A DNA stretch of 64,000 nt from Helichrysum umbraculigerum (lineage: Eukaryota; Streptophyta; Magnoliopsida; Asterales; Asteraceae), in assembly GCA_949592205.1 (NCBI GenBank), contig CATIUR010000001.1:17809501-17873500 (forward strand), in the 5' to 3' direction. The notes under the pieces were generated by a model that was not told where the DNA came from, did not search any database, and saw nothing but the letters and a program-made list of their open reading frames with translations. Positions 33,863 to 44,390 of the stretch are shown piece after piece. Each line of letters starts with the position of its first letter. The first letter of the stretch is position 1. Position numbers and translations under genes: made by a program.

Positions 33863-36800
33863 TCGTATTTTGTGTTATGTGCAGGAGTATGCTGTGAACA
33901 AGGACAGCTGGTGGTATGTAGACAGTGGATGCTCGAGGCACATGACCGGAGAAAGAAGTCTACCGAAGGACTTCAAGGAGAGTCTCAAGCAAAAAGTAAA
34001 TTTTGCAGGAGATAAAGGAGGAGTAATTTCGGGAAAAGGAAAAGTTTCAAATGGAACTTTGACTCTTGAGGATGTGAACTATGTTGAAGAACTAACTCAC
34101 AACCTAGTGAGTGTTTCCCAAGTCTGTGATAAAGGTCATCCAGTTTATTTCAATGAAAAGGAGGCCTTAGTCCTGAAGCCAGGTTTCAAAATTCCTGATA
34201 AATGGATATTGATGAGGGCGCCAAGGAAGAAGGACATCTATGCTATCAACATGGGTGTTCCTAACTCTTCAATGGTGTCTACATGTTTATTATCCAAGGC
34301 TTCGGAAACAGACGCATTATTATGGCATAGGAGAATGGCACACCTGAACTGGAGAAAGATGAATTATATAACCAAAAATGGTTTGGTTCTAGGTGTACCA
34401 CAAAAACGTTTCGAGTCTGAGGATAAGTGTGTTCCTTGCATGAAAAGAAAGCAGCACAAGAAACCACACAGACCTAAGACTGAAAACTCTATCTCCTCGC
34501 CATTTGAATTGCTACATATGGATCTCTTTGGCCCTATAAGCAAGAGAAGTCTAGGTGGCAAATGGTACTGTTTGGTTGTCACAGATGATTATTCTAGATT
34601 CTAGTGGGTATTCTTTTTGGGATCAAAAGATGAAACTCCAGGAATTCTAATCGAGTTCTTTGATCTAGTAGAGAATGTCTATAAAAAGAGAGTTAAGCGT
34701 ATTCGTAGTGACAATGGAACAGAATTTAAGAATTCAACGTTGAATATCTATTGCTTAAGCAAAGGGATATTACATCAATTCAGTGCACCTTATGAACCTC
34801 AACAGAATGGTGTTGCTGAAAGGAAAAATAAGACGTTGATTGAAGCTGCTAGAACAATGCTTGCTGATTCAAAGCTTCCAGTCATCTTTTGGGCAGAAGC
34901 AGTGAATACAGCATGTTATGTTCTTAATAGAGTTCTTACGGTTAAGAGACATAACAAGACTTGTTATGAGCTTTTGAACAATAAGAAACCTAACTTAAAA
35001 GGGTTTGAACCCTTTGGAGTTTCATGCACCATATTAAAGACTGGACATCAAGCAAAATTTGGTGAGAAGGCTGACGAAGGATTTTTCCTAGGTTATATGC
35101 CCAATTCGCCAAACAAGAGAGTCTTTAATAAAGTCACAGGGCGTTTGGAGGTAGTTTATAATATTGAGGTTATGAGCTACTCACCGGATGTTCATAAGGG
35201 CTTAGATTGGCAATTTGATTATTCTGATCTTTTTGCATCATTTAAAGTTCCTATTAGTGACTATGTCCGTGATTCAGAGATAGCTGAACATTTATTGTTT
35301 GAAGATGAGAATATTGGTCCCGCTTCAACATCAAGTGTTAAGCAGTCTGGAATTAAGACTAATGTTGTCTCAGATAAAGCTTCCACAAGTGAGTCACAAC
35401 AACCTTCAGAGGATAAGTCTCAAGAAACAGAACATCTTGATGATCTTCTTACAAAGTTTGATGATATACTTACTCCTTTGAAACACTTAAGGATATCTTC
35501 TGCTCGTACGGAAGATGTACCTGAATTGGAAGAGATTGATACTAATTTGGAAGATGAGATACTTGTTGAACCAGTTACTACAACTAGAACGAGTAAGAAT
35601 CATCCCGTTGAAAACATCATCGGTGATATTAATACTCCGGTTCAAACTAGGCATCAATCCAGAGCTAACGTCTGAGAATTTAGAATACCAAAGCTTGTAT
35701 ACTGCAATGAAAGAGACAGGGATTCCTAATCAATGTCTATATTCATGCTTTATCTCACAAGTCGAGCCTAAAAATGTTCAAATGGCTTTAAAAGAAAGCT
35801 CGTGGGTAGAAGCAATGCAAGAGGAACTATCACAGTTCTCTAAATTACAAGTATGGGAGTTGGTTGACCTACCAAAGGGAGAATATCCAATTGGAACTAG
35901 ATGGGTATTTAAGTGCAAGAGAGATGATAAAGGAATCGTTACTCGTAATAAAGCTCGTCTGGTGGTTCAAGGTTTTAATCAACAAGAAGGTATTGACTAC
36001 AACGAAGTGTTTGCACCAGTTGCTAGGCTAGAAGCAATTAGAGTATTCTTAGCATTCGCATCATATTTTGGTATAAAAGTGTATCAGTTGGATGTTAAGA
36101 GTGCCTTTTTGTATGGCAAAGTGGAAGAATTGGTATATGTTTCACAACCGCCAGGGTTTGCTGATCCTGAGTATCCAGATAGAGTATATCGTTTGAATAA
36201 GGCTCTATATGGATTACATCAAGCACCTAGGGCATGGTATGAAACACTATCAACGTATCTACTTGAGAATGGATTTACAAGAGGATCGATTGATAGTACA
36301 CTGTTTGTGAAGTGGAAAAAGAAAGACTTTCTTCTCGTGCAAGTTTATGTTGATGACATTATCTTTGGATCGTCTGATGAAAAGATGTGTCAAGAATTCG
36401 AACAAGTTATGAGAAAAAGATTCGAAATGTCTGCAATGGGAGAGTTGAATTTCTTCTTAGGATTACAAGTTGATCAAAAGAAGGATGGATTCTTTATTCA
36501 TCAATCTAAATATACATATGAGCTATTAGAACGCTTCAAGATGGATGAAAGTAAGGTCTACAATACTCCAATTCCAGTCAATCATGGACTAGGTCCTGAT
36601 ACATCGAGTGATAGCGATGTGGATCCAACTCTTTATAGAGCCATGATCGGATCACTAATGTATCTTACAGCCTCTAGGCCTGACATAATGTTTGCTGTTT
36701 GTTTATGCGCAAGATATCAGGCTAATCCGAAAGAGTCACACATGCAAGCTGTTAAACGAATCTTTCGTTACCTCAAAGGGAAACCTAAGCTGGGTCTTTG

Positions 36801-37293
36801 GTATCCGATTGATGGAGACTTAGATCTCGTAGCTTATACTGATTCGGATTACGGAGGATGCAATCAGAATAGGAAATCTACGACCGGAGGATGTCAATTC
36901 CTAGGAGGTAGATTAGTATCCTGGCAGTGCAAGAAGCAAACATCGGTAGCCATCTCTACATGTGAAGCTGAGTATGTTGCAGCTGGTAGCTGTTGCTCGC
37001 AAGTACTTTGGATTCAACAGCAACTGCGGGATTACAGGTTAAATATAACCAATACTCCTATGATGATTGATAACGAATCTACTATGTCGATCACCAATAA
37101 TCCGGTGAAGCACAGTAAAACTAAGCATATTGATATTCGACATCATTTTATTAGAGATTGTGCTGAGAAAAAGTTGATAAAGTTAGTTAAGGTTCCATCA
37201 GTGGATAACTTAGCAGACTTATACACAAAGGCGTTCGACAGAGCAAGATTTGAGACGTTGGTTCAACTAAACGGAATGAGAAATCCAGAGTGA
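33852..37293 (+). pseudogene. Sirevirus pol: protease, integrase, RT, RNase H (one stop, one frameshift)
   Basis: Protease has DSGCSRHMTG near 33920. A zinc-binding pre-integrase follows (HRRMAHLNW, CVPCMKRK), then the integrase core with LHMDLFGP, SDNGTEF and PQQNGVAERKN. An in-frame TAG at 34602 sits between DDYSRF and WVFFL. A one-base shift at about 35670 moves the frame to the RT half: QLDVKSAFLYG, the catalytic YVDDIIFGS near 36345, and RNase H with AYTDSDYGG, CEAEYVA and DNES up to the stop at 37291. Apart from the two lesions the polyprotein is full length. The downstream half stays open for about 540 codons, so the damage is fairly recent. Confidence 0.93.
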
Positions 37294-38750
37294 TTAGTCT
37301 TCCAAGGGTATTTTTGTAATAGTTAGTATTTATGTGTTCATTAAAAAAAAAAAAGGCGTATGGCATTCATTTGCTTGTTACCTAAGGGGAATCGCCTTCA
37401 TTAAAGAATATAAACATAATATTCTTTGAAAATTTTTTAAGTTTTTATCTGCAAAAACTAAGGGAAAAGATAGTACATTAGGAGAATAAGCTTCACAATA
37501 ATAAGCCTAAGTCCTAAGTATGATGTGGCAGTAGGTTCAAATAAAGTTGCTTTAGAACTACAGCGGTTCTATCAGGTATGTGTTTATATTTATTTGATTA
37601 TACACCTATATCCACAAGTTATAATTTGTCTATTTTATTGAAAATTTTAGATGGCTTTATTATATGATATACTGGTAGGCAAATTATATAACATTTTCTA
37701 AGCCTTAAGAAGTTAATTAACTACTTGTTTATTATCTTGTGTTACTATTCTATGATGTATGACATTAAGTCTTAATTGTTGAATGATGGTATTACCATAC
37801 ACCGTTATCATGTATTTTAATTTGAAGTGACAAATAGTAGCAATATGGGTATTAACTTAATTACTGGTAACTTTGTTGTACTAAGTATAGAACTGAAACC
37901 TTTAATCAAATTAATATTCTCAAATATATTTTGAATTATGCTAGAAGGGATCTTCTGTTGTACTACGTACAGACTTAGATAACATAGCATATTCAAAGTA
38001 TGTCTGATATTTGTCTAATTTTAAAAATTCAAGTGTATGTTATATGTTTCGAAAAGATACATCATTTAGTAACCGCTACCTTGAAATTTAATGATGCAGT
38101 GTTATGAGTTTTACTTGAAATTCTTCAGTATGTCATATAATAGGAAGCACTTGATAATATTCATACTAACAATAAAGTGTTTGCTTAGAAAATTGAGTAT
38201 AATTTGTTTATGTGGATCATAATACCGGTAATCGTCTTGGACTATCTATAAAAAATATTCACTTTATGTGAGTAATGCATTTATTAATTATGCTATGTGG
38301 ATAAAGGTACCTAAGATATAATTTTATAAATATAAGTGTATAAATGATAAATTTAGTTGTAATTTTACAGTAATTTACTTGAATTTCATGAGGTATGTAT
38401 ACTACCAATCTGCTTAGAATTTTTAATATATAATTGATTGTTTATTCTTACTAATATGATCCCTAAGCAGATAAAATCTTATTTACTTTGTATATTTACT
38501 TTGTTTCGAGTGATTAATAAAATGGTACTTGATACCAAAGTTTATATAATTGTGTTTTTATCTTAAGTTTATTTGTTTTTAATTTAAGTTTTTGTGTTTA
38601 TTAGGTTTTACCCTTCGGAATTAAATTATACTGAATATTTTTGAGTTGAACAAACGTAACAATTTGCAAGTGAAAATTAATTATAATTTAGAATTGTAAA
38701 ATATTGGGTTTTATTTATACTTAGAATTAAATTCGCGTTTTAATATAGTC
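37294..38750 (+). other. AT-rich spacer downstream of Sirevirus pol
   Basis: About 1.45 kb without a coding frame; an A-run lies at 37343-37354. It separates pol from the promoter-like region of the extra gene. I see no clear structure in it. Confidence 0.5.
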
Positions 38751-38807
38751 CTGCGAGTTGACATCGACTTGCGGATCCGCTTGAAATCTCGCGAATCGGA
38801 TACAAAG

Positions 38808-38814
38808 TATAAAG
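38808..38814 (+). promoter_or_regulatory. candidate TATA box of the extra gene
   Basis: TATAAAG within a more GC-rich segment (38750-38960) flanked by GCGAGTT-type boxes, 860 bp upstream of the first ATG. An intron in the 5' leader is suggested by the acceptor TTATGTTACAG directly before ATATGGCTAG (39674). The promoter role is inference. Confidence 0.4.
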
Positions 38815-39209
38815 GGGGTCAAACGAGTCAAGCCAACCCACCGAACCCACAAACTTCGCGAGTTCACTATAACTTTGCGACTCCGTTTTACAGGCGAAAC
38901 GAGGCGATTTTGAGTTTTCGTTTGATTTCGGTTTTTAGAGTACGGGAACGAGTTTTTCGATCCGTAGACTTTATACATCTTTACTTTGCGCACATTTTGA
39001 GGTATATATCAACGGATTTCACCGTGTAAATTGCACGAAATCGAAGGTTTTTTTTTAAACTTAGGGTTTCGGTTTGAAGTTTAAACGATTCACATAGATT
39101 TACGATGTTATTGGACATGGATCTTTAGGGTTTATGTTAAACGAACATTAATGAAAGTAAATCAATCGATAGATCATGTTAAAATCAACGGATTAATCGA
39201 TTTTGAAAA

Positions 39210-39396
39210 CAAACTCGCGACGGCAGTTCATCGAACGAGTTGACATTTTGATTCAACTCGCAGCGAGTTGACTAGCGAATCGATGGGATTAGCGAGTTCA
39301 CTTTAAAAGCGAGTTGCTAAGTTTAGCGAGTTGATCAGTGAAGCGAGTTGATAAGCGAAACGAGTTGATCTCGATTCGCAAGGCCAGTTTATGCGA
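39210..39396 (+). repeat. cluster of GCGAGTT(GA) boxes
   Basis: About nine GCGAGTT, CGAGTTGA or inverse AACTCGC motifs lie within 190 bp, including the perfect inverted repeat CAACTCGCAGCGAGTTG. The same box occurs about four times in the U3 of the element's 3' LTR (44005-44115) before its TATATAA. Confidence 0.7.
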
Positions 39397-39675
39397 GTCC
39401 AGGACTTAGATAAATTTTATTTTTAAGTAGTTATATAAATGTTAAGATTTTTTTTAATAATAACTTTTATATAATGGATTTAAATTAGACTTAAGACTTT
39501 TTAGTTATAAGTTAAATTTTTTTATACGACTTGAGACTATTTTTGTAACAAGTTATATATAATTTCAATTTTAAAATAAGATGTTTGATGAATCTTGATT
39601 CATAATACGTTATAGTTTAAAGATTTTTAATCGTGCATTAAAATTATATCTGTTGTTTGTGTTTATGTTACAGAT

Positions 39676-42600
39676 ATGGCTAGAGCATTTGACAAGGGCC
39701 ACAATATTTTGGTGGATCTGAACCTTGAAGCCAAGCGGGCTGACAGGGTTGCTGATATTCTTAGATTTCTTGCACGATCACGGATTCGATACGCCATTAC
39801 GGCCAATCCTCCTATATCTCAGGCTATACTGAACGATTTCTGGACGGATATTGTATATGACGAATCTGTCAATCCGCCAGAGATTCGAGCTACGGTTAGT
39901 GGCCAATCTGTTACATTTTCGGCTGGTAATCTCCGTGAGATTTTGCAACTAGGTACAGTAGAACAGGAGAATGGGGATATTGAGTATCCTATGGATTTTA
40001 TAGAGGGTGTTATAGGTCGTATGGGTTATACAGGAGATAGACGCGGACTTCAGTTCCAGAAACCTCTGGTTATTGGTCAGTGGAGGTTTCTTTGGCACGT
40101 GATGAATATCGTTTTTGCAGCGAAGAAGGGTGGATTTGATGAGTTGAGCCCTGCGATTTTATCGGCTGCACTGTCACTGGTTTATAATAAACCATACAGT
40201 TTTTGTGATTATCTTTTTGGTGAGATTGCGAAACAGATATCGGGGTCTGTTAGATCAAGATTTTTGGTTTACCCGCGATTTTGCATGTTGATTATCTGTG
40301 CGCGTCTACCGGATTTGGCTATACCTGAACCACATCTAGTGGTTAATACGATTGACCATCGTGGGTATAACGCCATGTTTATGCAGACGGTTAGGAAGGA
40401 GGGAGTGGTGAAACCTGAGGTTAGACCACTATTTGGGTATATTATTGACCCGAACTACGTTGCACCGCCAAATCATGGGTGGTTAGACGTTGCTCCTGCT
40501 GCTGCTGCTGCTCCTGCTGCTGCTGATGTTGTACCGGAACCTGCAGCTGAGGAGGCTCAACCTGAAGATCCACAAGGGCTCCTTGAGGATGTTCTTATTC
40601 AGGTTGGTCAGGTTGATCAGCAAGTGAATCAAGAGGCCGCTGTACAAGTTGTGCAAGAGGTTTTGGAGCAGAATGATGATGCAACGAATCCTTTGCTTCA
40701 GGATATTGATAGTTATTTTGCACCATCTGAGGTAATATTTTATTTATATAATAATATAGATGCTTAGTTGATAGATTGTTTTTATTAATCTTAGATGCAT
40801 AATATTATTATCTAATGATTATGATATTAGATATTTAGTTAATTGGATATTATTTCTGATTTTAAAAATATAAATATCATTACACGAACAGGAAGCTGAA
40901 GCTGAGGCTGCAAACCCAGAAGTTGTATTACTTGAGGGGGAGCAGATACAGCTAGATGAATCAGTTGTTGTACCGACTGAGGATCCTGTTAGATCATCTA
41001 GAGGTTGTGATGGTGAGACGGCTTCAAATGAGGATTATGAGAATACACCTTCTCCTCCTCCGTCTATCTCTGAAAGGAAGAGAAAAGGGAAGGATATTCT
41101 GGAGGAAGGTACTGAGGAGGTTGAGATTCCTTTGTTGAAGCGTCCGAGAACGCTGACTATTCGGGAAGGTTAGTATTGATTATAAAAGTTAAATAATCTT
41201 AACTTGTTGTTTATCAGGAGTTAAACTGAGACAGTTAATTCTGTATACAGTTGCTCATGATACACCACAGGTGGAGACGGATACACCGGTGGTTACTGAA
41301 CAGATATCTGTACCGCTTCAGGTATGAGATATAAGTTCTATAACTATGAGTGTTATGCAATTAATTAGAGTTTGAGACAGAGTAATCTGTAACAATAACT
41401 GATTTTAATTGTGTTTAACTTTACAGCATGAGGTTGCTGATCTAGTTCGTGGGGCGAATTTTCTGACAAATAAGGGAGCTAGATTTGCGACAAACTTGCT
41501 TACGCAAGCTTTGTCTCAACCTCATACACCGCTGACCAGAGACTGGCATATAGAGTCTCTTACACCGCCTGGACCAACAACGATACCTGTTACTCCGACG
41601 ACTGATGCTGAAAGGATTCTGTCCTTAGAGTTGAGGGTAAAGGATTTAGAGAAGCTTACTTCTCAGATTCCAGAGCTGGTGTCGAACAATCTTCTTCTTG
41701 CTCAGCAGATACTCACGCAGAGTGAATCGTACAATCTGTTGATGAAGACTCATGATACTTTGCTTGCGGACTTCAATGTGCAAAGACTGAAGTTATCTTC
41801 TTTGGAGAGTCTGGTCTTGAGATCGCATTCAGGACAGTCTACTCAGGGGGAGATATTGGTATATCTGGAGTCTTGCAAGGAAAATGAGCTGAAGAGGAAG
41901 AGAGATTCAGACAAGGACGATGATCCCAACGCACCGAGTGGTGAGCAGACTGGTCCTTCAAAGACTGGTGAGCAAGCTACGATTCAGGGGGAGTCTGGTG
42001 CTGGTGCTAGTGGTTCTGGAGCGAGTACAAGTGCAGATAAGACTGTACCGGGTGATACTGAAGCTGGTAAGATAGCTTAGTATTATCATAGTACTGTAAT
42101 ATTTGTAATAGTTTGTAGTGAACAAATGTAAACTTAATTTATTGTGTAAATATATTTGGCTTAGGGTTATTATTATTTTAAGTAAAATATGTTTGGTAAT
42201 TTAAGTTTATATAATTATGTTAAGATAAAATAGTGATCGAAAGACTTCCGACTCATTGAGTAGTCGAGCGGCGTGTTCCGATTAATATCGGCGGTCAAAA
42301 TTTTATAATAACATATGCATTTTAGATTTGATTATGGACTTAAGACCGTAAGGTATATAAGTAATTAACAAGTTAAAAATGTATTCGTATTAACTAGACA
42401 AATGATATATAATTTAAAGGTTAAATTGATAATGAATGAGATCAATTAACACTTCGAAATTATATAAGGTAATTAATAGTAAATTTAAATGTTTGGTGAT
42501 TATTCACAATGCATTAGAATTTAAAATTAATTAATATTTGTTAAGTAGACTTAAGAGATTTTGGATTGATTAGGGGTAATCAATTAAAGATTTTATAAGT

Positions 42601-43747
42601 TATTTGTAAATTGCGTTAAAATATACAAAAGAATTAATAAAGAAATTCTTAGGTTGATTCAGGGAAATCGATAAAGGAGTTTTAATTATTAATATTGATT
42701 TGTATTTGTGGTTTTATCTTAGGATTGGAAATGCTTGATCTATCTGATTCGGAAGATGATATTTTTGATGAGATAGATGAAGACATTGATTTTGATCTTG
42801 AGGATGGAGAATTTCTACCACCTACAGATTGGACTGCTGTACCTGAGATTGTGCAAGACATTGGTGTAGATCCAGATGCGAATATAGATGAACACCATGT
42901 GAGCCCATCTAGGACAGAAGTTATTATTGAAAATGAACAAGGTCCAATGATTGTCGATGTAGATGAAGAAATCGATGACTCAACCGATTCTGAAAAAGAT
43001 GAAACTTTGATTCCTACCAAGAATCCTGCTGTTTTTCTTAGGAAACTTCCAAAGCTGAAGAAGAAGATTGGAGTTTCAGAAGTTGATATTACGGGAAAAC
43101 GTGTTCCTCGTAAAGGGATTGTTGGATGGTACTTTGACTCTGAGCTAAAGCTTTTTGCAATCAAAAGGTTTGATGGAGTTCAATATTTTGAGCGAAAGCT
43201 TGCAGTTTTTAGTTCTCTACCACGTTATGAAATACATGATTTGGCTAGATTATAGATAAACAACCCAAGTTGTGATGATTATGCTGATTGTGTTGAAAGA
43301 ATCATTAGACATGAGGTTGGTACAAATAAGTTTGTTCAGATTAAGCCAAGAAAGGGAAAAACTGTGAAACTACAGGAGATAAGTCAAAGAACTGAAAGAA
43401 GAAGAAGGAAAAAGATTTATCCAGCTGTTAGATGCATACAGCAGATTCCACTGAAGACAATGCCACAGGATATTCTGGGAAATATGAAGAGTTGGCACGT
43501 GGATTCAGGAACTGGAGAAGCTGTTATGGTTGAAGCTGATGATGAGGTTGAAGGTGGTGAAAGAGAAATCTTTAGAGTTTATGATCATCGACACCTGATG
43601 AATATGTCGAGAAAAGATCTGTTAAAGTTAAATGAAAACAGAATTTTGACGACTATTGAATGGGCTGATTTAGCAAGAGATTATCAGTTGATGGTTAAAA
43701 CTTGTATCAAGATGAAGATTTACGCAGGCAGTAAGATTTACAAATGA
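39676..43747 (+). CDS. Sirevirus additional gene downstream of pol, five predicted exons
   Basis: Predicted exons are 39676-40731, 40892-41168, 41251-41321, 41427-42066 and 42723-43747. All four introns are GT...AG, AT-rich, and join in phase (0, 1, 0, 1), giving 1022 codons. The first start follows the acceptor-like TTACAG. Exon 1 holds a roughly 230-residue domain (RADRVADILRFLARSRIRYA, QWRFLWHVMNIV, YPRFCMLII) that resembles hypothetical proteins linked to Sireviruses in Asteraceae. It is followed by an Ala/Pro/Glu-rich hinge, a basic segment, a coiled-coil-like exon 4, a very acidic start of exon 5 and a globular C terminus. One in-frame TAG at 43253 breaks exon 5. No transmembrane helix is evident, so I would not call it env-like. 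Without splicing, exons 1 and 4 each end at nearby stops. Function unknown. Confidence 0.75.
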
Positions 43748-43790
43748 AGATCAAAGACAGCGTGAAGATAAAGACGCTAGAGCTATTGTC

Positions 43791-43801
43791 AAGGGGGAGT
43801 C
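43791..43801 (+). promoter_or_regulatory. Sirevirus polypurine tract
   Basis: AAGGGGGAGTC directly before the 3' LTR start TGTTGGAACA at 43802. Confidence 0.85.
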
Positions 43802-44390
43802 TGTTGGAACATAGAGTGTGACAACAGATCTAGCTTGAAATAGGGCTGGTGTAATTATTATTACGTTTGTATATTGGTTTAGATTTGTAAATAAATATTT
43901 GTTTTGTTAGTAATATTCGTTAAACATATTATTATGCTAAGTTAGACGAATGTTTAAATACGAAATAAATAATAGACGTTTCATGCGAGACGAGTCAAGA
44001 TCTCAAGTCGCAGCGAGTTGAGCTGTGAGGTGAGATCTGAACTCGCGAAGCTTGAGTCTGGCGAGCCGAGTCCTTTACTGGGCTTGGGCTGCGAGTTGGA
44101 CCGAACTCGCAGGCCCATGCGAGCCGAGACAAGCTGATCGTATATAATGTTTTTTTATTCGTTAAAAACATAACTTTTGTCATTCGGTTTTTCTGATCTG
44201 CGAATTCACTAAACCCAGAGAAAACTTAAACCTAACGGCTAGGCTTTGACGTATTATTCGTTTAAAGTTAAGCTTTATAAACGCAATTACAAACGTATTC
44301 GTTGTTAGTAAGATAACACCGTATTGAGGGATTCCGCACCTTAATACTAAAGATAACGAAGTTATCGATCCTAAAACTAGGGGACTTACA
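43802..44390 (+). repeat. Sirevirus 3' LTR, truncated
   Basis: It starts TGTTGGAACATAGAG. U3 contains GCGAGTT/AACTCGC boxes (44005-44115) and TATATAA at 44141-44147. It is cut near 44390, where copy B LTR sequence begins, so its 3' end is missing. Confidence 0.8.

Larger units (their letters stand above)
32469..44390 (+). mobile_element. Sirevirus-like Copia element, truncated at both ends
   Basis: The order on the + strand is the C-terminal part of gag, pol (protease, integrase, RT, RNase H), a 1.5-kb AT-rich spacer, a spliced extra gene, the PPT AAGGGGGAG (43791-43799) and the first about 590 bp of the 3' LTR from TGTTGGAACA (43802). The 5' LTR, PBS and N-terminal gag are missing because copy A's LTR abuts at 32468. 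The 3' LTR is cut by copy B near 44390. Copia domain order, RNase H sequence and presence of an ORF after pol fit the SIRE/Maximus lineage. Confidence 0.88.

Noticed and set aside
39676..42080. reading the Sirevirus extra ORF as a classical env-like protein
   Set aside because: I see no signal peptide or membrane span; composition is acidic and hinge or coiled-coil rich.
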